From Nemertoderma westbladi (taxonomy: Eukaryota; Xenacoelomorpha; Nemertodermatida; Nemertodermatidae), in the NCBI GenBank assembly GCA_032718475.1, contig JAUCBJ010001860.1, forward strand, positions 1 through 64,000: a stretch of DNA of 64,000 nucleotides, in the 5' to 3' direction. Every line of letters begins with the position of its first letter. The first letter of the stretch is position 1. The translations under genes and the position numbers were made by a program. The notes beneath the pieces were generated by a model. The model did not search any database, had not been told where the DNA came from, and was given only the letters and a program-made list of their open reading frames with translations. Of the stretch, positions 58,802 to 64,000 are shown one piece after another.

Positions 58802-60397
58802 TTACGTTGGGGAGTCCCTAGATGTTTGTTGGATTAGGGAGGTGGTCGTGGGAAGAGTATCTTGCCTTCCATAGTTTCCGGATAGTTCTCTGTCTCTTTC
58901 CAGTAAACATAAACGACCAACTGGGCGATTGAGCTGCTGCGTCTTGAATACAATTCCAGGTTTCTTAAAGTTACGTCGCATGACGACGAGTTCTACCGAT
59001 CGCACCAAACCATCATCTGAGATATGAGTCTCGATGATACGACCTGTCTGCCACCGCTTACGTGGAAGATCTGTTTCCACAATAAGGACCATGTCTCCGG
59101 CGCTGACGTTTTCTTGCTGCGCAAACCACTTGGTTCGAAGTTGTAGCGTAGGCAGATAATGTTTTTCGAAATGGTCAGCGAAACGATGGGATAATAACTG
59201 CATAAGTTGCCAAGTTTGTCGGCAGTATTCGTCTCCGTCCGTGATTTCCGATCGTGGGAGCATGGCTACAGGTTTTTTCAGTAGGAAGTGCGCAGGTGTT
59301 AGCGCTTCCAGGGAGTCGGGACTCGATGAGACTGGCATAAGCGGTCTTCCGTTAAGATAGGCGGCGATTTCTTCCATTAACGTCTGCAAAAGTTCGTCGG
59401 TGAGATACGCGCAGCACGGCACTATAAAGTGAAATGCAGTCTTTACGCTTCTTATTAATCTCTCCCAACTTCCTCCCCACCAAGGGGCGTCGGCGGCGTT
59501 GAATGTCCAGCTAGATGCTGTTACCCTTAGCTGATCGTCCACCTGTCTTTGGTTCCAATCTCTAACGTAAGCCTTGATCTCATTATTGGCGCCAATGAAG
59601 TTCGTTCCCTTATCAGATCTCATCGTGTTGCTAGTTCCAAAGCGAGCGATCTGTCGGCGTAGACTCAGTATAAAGCTGTTGGTAGATAGATCGTTCACCA
59701 TATCTAAATGGATTGCTCTACAAGTCATACAGACAAAGATGACACACCATCGCTTGACTGTAGTCCTGGCACGATATACTTCAATAGGGCCAAATGAATC
59801 CACACCGGTATTAGTAAAGGGTGGTTCATAGAAGCTTACTCGTTCCCAAGGTAATTCTGCTTCTCGCTGTATTAAAGGCCTACTGAATGCTTTCCTACAG
59901 GGTATACAGTTCCTAAGAACTTGGTTCAGAGCTCTAAGTGGTTTATGAAAATAATAGTGAGTTCGAATTTCGCTAAGAACTCGTTCTCTACCAGCATGGT
60001 AAAGCTTACTGTGAACATCTACAATCATCTTGATTTGTATTTCAAGATTTCTAATGAGTATGGGAAACTTAGTGTCAAAGGATAATGGAGCATTAGTTAG
60101 TCTCCCTCCAACACGTATTAACCCATCTATCATTGTGCTAGAGAAACGATCCCTTAAGCGCATCTGTGGATTTCTCAACAACAGGAAATACTTATCGGAA
60201 TCTTCATAGCATTGCAGGAGTCTCAGTATCTGCTTATTGGTTTCTTCATGCTCCTGGTAACTGATCTTCTCCGTCAGAAACCTATCTGAGATTTTATATT
60301 TGGGAAGATCTTTAATAGCATGGACCTGCACAGATGTCAGTGGAGCGGTATCACTAGCGATCTTCGTCCTGGAGTAGTGATAATGGAAGCATCGCAT
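58802..60397 (-). CDS. BEL/Pao pol fragment: integrase
   Basis: 531 codons. It inserts element DNA into the genome in an intact BEL/Pao element. Visible parts: a zinc-binding H-H-C-C region (HSKLYHAG ... CIPC), then the DDE core with GVDSFGPIEV (first Asp), SDKGTNFIGA (second Asp) and WWGGSWERLIRSVK (Glu). After these come the Pao-type C-terminal block LTPAHFLLKK and a chromatin/DNA-binding-like tail. It overlaps the RNase H segment (60354-60929) in another frame. The usual RNase H end and connection (a WSDSTVVL-type motif) is missing between them, so a deletion or frameshift is likely near 60360-60400. Confidence 0.88.
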   Translation of the reverse strand: MRCFHYHYSRTKIASDTAPLTSVQVHAIKDLPKYKISDRFLTEKISYQEHEETNKQILRLLQCYEDSDKYFLLLRNPQMRLRDRFSSTMIDGLIRVGGRLTNAPLSFDTKFPILIRNLEIQIKMIVDVHSKLYHAGRERVLSEIRTHYYFHKPLRALNQVLRNCIPCRKAFSRPLIQREAELPWERVSFYEPPFTNTGVDSFGPIEVYRARTTVKRWCVIFVCMTCRAIHLDMVNDLSTNSFILSLRRQIARFGTSNTMRSDKGTNFIGANNEIKAYVRDWNQRQVDDQLRVTASSWTFNAADAPWWGGSWERLIRSVKTAFHFIVPCCAYLTDELLQTLMEEIAAYLNGRPLMPVSSSPDSLEALTPAHFLLKKPVAMLPRSEITDGDEYCRQTWQLMQLLSHRFADHFEKHYLPTLQLRTKWFAQQENVSAGDMVLIVETDLPRKRWQTGRIIETHISDDGLVRSVELVVMRRNFKKPGIVFKTQQLNRPVGRLCLLERDRELSGNYGRQDTLPTTTSLIQQTSRDSPT

Positions 60398-60929
60398 TCC
60401 TGCCGATGGCTGTAGCGTATAAAGCCGCCTTTAACTCCGCTCGAGGAACTCGTAGCTTGTTGCTTATCAAGGCCTTAGAGGTAACCAAGGCAACTTTAAT
60501 TCCATCCGGAGTTTCAACCCTCAGGTAGGCTACTATACCTATTCCCATATCGCTGGCGTCTCCAAACACATGGAGTTGATAGGAATACGTGGGGAGAACC
60601 TGACCAAAATATGAACGGGAAATTGTAAAGTTCTCGATGGATGGTAGAGAATCTTCCCATTTCATCCACTTCTTTAGTAGTTCTCCCTTAAGTGGATCAT
60701 CCCACGAGTGGTTTTCAAGCCACATTTGTTGAACTAAACTCCGAGCAACCAATATAACTGAGCTAATAAATCCCAATGGATCGAAATAAGTGCTCAGGAT
60801 ACTTAGACAAATCCGTTTAGTTCGAACTGGATTATCTCGCTGTTTTAGCTGGAAAAACAGGATATCTCTCTCTGTGTCCCATTTCAAACCAAGTGTCTTG
60901 GTTTCTGGAAGAATGTCCTTGATTAGGTC
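60354..60929 (-). CDS. BEL/Pao pol fragment: end of RT and start of RNase H
   Basis: Continuation of pol after the solo LTR. Contains TKRICLSILSTYFDPLGFIS, the HSWDDPL segment and HVFGDASDMGIGIVAYL with the first RNase H-like Asp, ending PRAELKAALYATAIGRN. All are typical of Pao elements. The frame then runs into a stop at 60354, while integrase continues in another frame. Confidence 0.85.
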   Translation of the reverse strand, partial: DLIKDILPETKTLGLKWDTERDILFFQLKQRDNPVRTKRICLSILSTYFDPLGFISSVILVARSLVQQMWLENHSWDDPLKGELLKKWMKWEDSLPSIENFTISRSYFGQVLPTYSYQLHVFGDASDMGIGIVAYLRVETPDGIKVALVTSKALISNKLRVPRAELKAALYATAIGRNAMLPLSLLQDEDR

Positions 60930-60930
60930 C
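60926..60930. repeat. 5-bp target-site duplication of solo LTR, left
   Basis: ggtcc, identical to 62100-62104 on the other side of the solo LTR. Confidence 0.85.
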
Positions 60931-62099
60931 TGTTCGCGCTTTCAGACCTTTAGCAGTTTAACCTGCCAAATTGGGATGTCTTCTAGATGATAGATCGTCT
61001 TTAGCCTATGACAAGTATTTGATACACTACATTAGCCGAAGCCAGTCTATGCGCGATCATTCACCCGCTGGATATACCCGGGAGACTGGATTCGGAAGCC
61101 TAACCGTATTGCGGGGTAGGCCTACTGTATTATTCGACTGATCGTAATATATATAATCTCTGACAAGTATTATTCACTTTCGGGAAATATTAACAGTTCC
61201 TTTAGGACGTGGCGCTCTAAATATGTAAACAGAGTTATGACTTAAACTAGACACAACGGGATGGCTATAGATTCACGTATATGGCGCATTCTTTAGGAGA
61301 TGCTTTGTTATCAGTCACAATCATACACAATACTGCACAATGCTGCACACTAATCTGCCGACCTTCACTAAATTTAGTCACATATAAAGAGAACAACAGA
61401 CAATACATGTAGGGCCTATAAAATAGCATTAGATTCACTTCAAACCACTTAATGTAAGTCGCAATCGTTATATGTAACCGGTCTCTCTAACCTTTAGTAT
61501 ATCAAGAAGATTAGGGTGTCTGATTATTTATCAGTATTCCAAATATAATATTCCATCAACAAATAATGAATAACCGACAGTAAATAGCAGTACAATGTTA
61601 AGATATGAATTGGTATGTTATGAATTGTTTGGTTAGTTAAGTGTGATAACAGATATACGTTCTATAATTAAGCCTACTAATGTTAGGCTAAAGACTGAAA
61701 CACGGAGGTTCCAAAGCCGGTGTTCTTAGGCTGTGGACAAAATCACATACTGACTCAACTCCACGAGTTTCTATATACAATCTCTAACACAGAGGCAAAA
61801 AACGCTCTGATTGGTCGACCGAACAAAGAAGGAACAGAGAACAAAGAACAAGCTCCACCTCCACGTGTACAGCATCAGCTGTTAGCCGTCGTCATGGTAG
61901 CTACACTGTTTCAAGAAGATCTGGCGTATTGCGTCATAGAATTACTAATTATGTCCGTTAAAGTACACATACAGAAGAAATGGCTTTTATGTCCTCTAAA
62001 ACACCAGTACAGTGAGGACACGGCCTTTTATGCCTGTTAAACCAACTACAGAGTACTTTACGGGGAAAATAACCGGCTAATTCCGCAAAAGCCTTTACA
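60931..62099 (-). mobile_element. Solo LTR (1169 bp) nested in BEL/Pao pol
   Basis: Minus-strand ends TGTAAAGGC...GCGAACA (TG...CA), with ggtcc on both sides. It interrupts the pol frame inside a codon, and the homology to Pao proteins resumes directly after it. It is similar throughout to the LTR at 54170-55439. It is the footprint of an insertion that later lost its interior by LTR-LTR recombination. Confidence 0.92.
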
Positions 62100-63375
62100 G
62101 GTCCAGATCTTTAACTCCTCGGTCTTCTACCGGGATCGATTCCAGAAACTCACGGGAGTTGCTAGTGAATTTGGTTAGTCGAAATCCACCACGTTTCAAA
62201 CACTCTACCATTCCCTTGGCAACATCAATGGCTTCTTCCACCGATGGGAGGGACTTTAAATTATCATCCATGTATATATCCCGTTTGATGTTGTCGATAA
62301 CCGCTTTAGAGAAGGCGTCTCGGTTGTCATCAGCAGTGGTGCGCACTACTGAACAGGCGTTCGAGGGGCTCGAGATGATTCCGAAAGCCTGGATGGTCAT
62401 CCAGTACTCCACAGGTTTTTGGCTGAGGTCTCCTTCAGGCCACCACAGAAATCGCAGGCTGTCTCGATCCCTATCCAGCGCCTTAACTTGTAAGAACATG
62501 CCTTCTATATCTGAGGCGAAGGCGATCGAATATTGCCGTAATCTTAAGAGTATTCCCAACAAGGATTGGAGTAAGTTGGGTCCCGGCAACAACTCCGAAT
62601 TCAGGGATTGGCCCATGTAAAGGGCGGAGCCGTCAAATACTACCCGAACTTCGTTGGGTTTACCGGGTTTGGGAATGTAATGATGGGTTAAATAATACGT
62701 TCTCTCAGTTATGGGTGCTTCTTCCGGTACTCGCTCCGCATATCCCTTATCGATGAATTTCTTCAGCTGTGTCTTGTACATCTCTTTAGCTGAAGCATTT
62801 GCAGTAAGGCGTCGATGTAGTTGAGCGATTCTACGTTGAGTGAAGTACCAACCTACTCTAGTTCTTCCCGCATAGGTTTGCAATGGTTGCGGTCGAGCAG
62901 GTCGTTTCTCTAATGTCTCAAGCGCCTCATGCGCATTTTGGCCGATTAATATTTGCACCCCTGGGTAGTCGGTGTTGAATCTAGGGATATCATGTTGCTG
63001 GGTAAAATCGTCTTCATCCCAGTTGTAAGGTTCTACTTGGCTGGTAGCAAAGTTCTTTATCGCCACCATTTTTACTGACCTTATGCTGTGTTCTCCTAGT
63101 TCGTCTTGGGGAGTGGACAACGCGCCTACATAGTAGTCTGTAGCTACTGTAGATTTCCAAACCTGCATAATTCCTGAAAGGTTCAACTTAGTTCGGAACT
63201 TGGGTTGTCCTGCAAAGATGTCTTCGGCTAGTTCTTTATCGATGAAAGTTCCTGTGCTGCCGGAGTCCAGGAGTGTGTTGACTATAAAACTCTTACTTAA
63301 TCCATGGACTCTTAGCTGAACTACGGGGAATTCCCGGATTCCGACGTTGGAAGTTGGTGCTTTCCAAGATGGTTG
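62095..63375 (-). CDS. BEL/Pao pol fragment: protease and reverse transcriptase
   Basis: It starts right after the TGA at 63376 in the same frame as gag. The protease active site LLDSGSTGTFID lies at about 63280. RT follows with VRVVFDGSALYMGQSLN, the PGPNLLQSLLGILLRLR block, motif A AFASDIEGMF and motif C YMDDNLKSLPS, as in Pao. It ends at a TAA created by the solo LTR at 62095-62097. The function would be proteolytic maturation and cDNA synthesis in an intact element. Confidence 0.9.
   Translation of the reverse strand, partial: QPSWKAPTSNVGIREFPVVQLRVHGLSKSFIVNTLLDSGSTGTFIDKELAEDIFAGQPKFRTKLNLSGIMQVWKSTVATDYYVGALSTPQDELGEHSIRSVKMVAIKNFATSQVEPYNWDEDDFTQQHDIPRFNTDYPGVQILIGQNAHEALETLEKRPARPQPLQTYAGRTRVGWYFTQRRIAQLHRRLTANASAKEMYKTQLKKFIDKGYAERVPEEAPITERTYYLTHHYIPKPGKPNEVRVVFDGSALYMGQSLNSELLPGPNLLQSLLGILLRLRQYSIAFASDIEGMFLQVKALDRDRDSLRFLWWPEGDLSQKPVEYWMTIQAFGIISSPSNACSVVRTTADDNRDAFSKAVIDNIKRDIYMDDNLKSLPSVEEAIDVAKGMVECLKRGGFRLTKFTSNSREFLESIPVEDRGVKDLDL
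62100..62104. repeat. 5-bp target-site duplication of solo LTR, right
   Basis: ggtcc, identical to 60926-60930. Confidence 0.85.
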
Positions 63376-64000
63376 TCAGTCAGGAATAACCGGGTGCGCT
63401 TCGTTATCGGTTTCAGTCTCATACGTAAGCGCTCGATACACCGCGGTGTTTATCAAATAACAGGATTCGTTTTCGTCGGAGAATTCGTCCGTGTAGAATC
63501 CTTCCATCTCAGAACTTTGGTCAGTGTCGTTCACATCACTGAATTGGACATGTAGTTCGGACTCACTTACCTGACTCGGGCTGTTTCTTTCAAATTCGGT
63601 GTGCAACAAGATATGATGTTTCGCGCCACACTTAGCACACCTCGCATCGGAGTAACAGGTTCGCCGTTGGTGTCCTTGTCTGAGACAATTATAACACAAC
63701 CGCTTATCCCACATGACATCACGTCTATCTTTTAGGGATTTCTTTAAGAATTCATCATACACACTTAAACGGTGGGGCCCGTCGCACAATGCACATTTTG
63801 GTTTGATGTTACTTACTTTACCTTGGGTAATGTTGTGCACACTCGTTCTTTCCTCGGGCTTTCTTCCATGAACTCTCTTAGGAGACGTAGGAGGGGTTTT
63901 TGTTACCTGTTCTCTCCTATCACTGGTTCGAGACTTAAATTTACTTCGCTTGCATCCTTCTGGGCTCCTCCACGAGGCGCACCCACGAGGCGGACGCTGT
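63376..64000 (-). CDS. BEL/Pao gag, C-terminal part with zinc knuckles (5' end outside window)
   Basis: The frame is open to the window edge, so the protein starts beyond 64000. Three cysteine knuckles typical of Pao gag follow in order: CALCDGPHRLSVYDEF, CYNCLRQGHQRRTC and CAKCGAKHHILLH. Upstream is a basic Ser/Pro/Arg-rich region. An acidic stretch (QFSDVNDTDQSSEMEGF) leads to a TGA at 63376-63378, after which the protease continues in the same frame. Confidence 0.9.
   Translation of the reverse strand, partial: QRPPRGCASWRSPEGCKRSKFKSRTSDRREQVTKTPPTSPKRVHGRKPEERTSVHNITQGKVSNIKPKCALCDGPHRLSVYDEFLKKSLKDRRDVMWDKRLCYNCLRQGHQRRTCYSDARCAKCGAKHHILLHTEFERNSPSQVSESELHVQFSDVNDTDQSSEMEGFYTDEFSDENESCYLINTAVYRALTYETETDNEAHPVIPD

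Larger units (their letters stand above)
58802..64000 (-). mobile_element. BEL/Pao LTR retrotransposon, internal region, broken, cut by right edge
   Basis: Minus-strand order gag (zinc knuckles), protease, RT, RNase H part and integrase identifies BEL/Pao. It is inactive as seen: an in-frame TGA at 63376-63378, a solo LTR inserted at 60931-62099, and a frameshift with probable deletion between RNase H and integrase. The 5' part lies beyond 64000. Confidence 0.88.

Overview
This window looks like repeat-rich nuclear DNA of a metazoan, most likely a marine invertebrate. The evidence is a multi-exon CLCA-family gene with GT/AG splice sites, animal-type LINE, BEL/Pao and Helitron-like elements, and long satellite arrays. 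No bacterial operon, rRNA or CRISPR is visible. The species cannot be fixed from sequence alone. Minisatellites that start on exon/intron borders recall what I remember being described in amphioxus, but that is only a hint.

Layout. Positions 1-8493 and 12273-23290 are one 39-bp satellite (about 218 and 283 units), split by a non-LTR retrotransposon on the minus strand (8494-12272) with a poly(A) tail and a 13-bp target-site duplication. From 24929 to 40136 lie eight minus-strand exons of a CLCA gene (calcium-activated chloride channel regulator). They run from the N-terminal metalloprotease-like domain through the VWA domain. The first exon and the C-terminal half are not found, and the satellite begins 1.6 kb past the last recognised exon. 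The CLCA introns are full of repeats: 16-, 28-, 43- and 83-bp minisatellites, five pieces of one LINE family, a 3.8-kb TIR-bounded insertion that splits a LINE copy, and a tandem pair of about 1,060-bp Helitron-like units. The 43- and 83-bp minisatellites each copy the end of a CLCA exon together with its splice donor.

Positions 41479-42369 are an 891-bp palindromic foldback. Positions 42927-47390 hold a second retrotransposon protein (1487 aa) of the same family as the one in the satellite. Its reverse transcriptase domain is split by about 360 residues of Val/Pro-rich repeat between the QGDP and YADD motifs. Positions 48217-50202 are partially duplicated Helitron-like units, followed by a minus-strand LINE fragment (51084-51866).

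From 54170 to the right edge lies LTR-retrotransposon material on the minus strand: an LTR (54170-55439), three short unidentified ORFs (55518-57072), and a broken BEL/Pao element (58802 to beyond 64000). The BEL/Pao element has an in-frame TGA between gag and pro-pol, a nested 1169-bp solo LTR with a 5-bp duplication, and a probable deletion between RNase H and integrase.

Apart from CLCA, no host gene could be supported. The rest is mobile and tandem-repeat DNA, layered so that a relative order of insertion can be read in several places.
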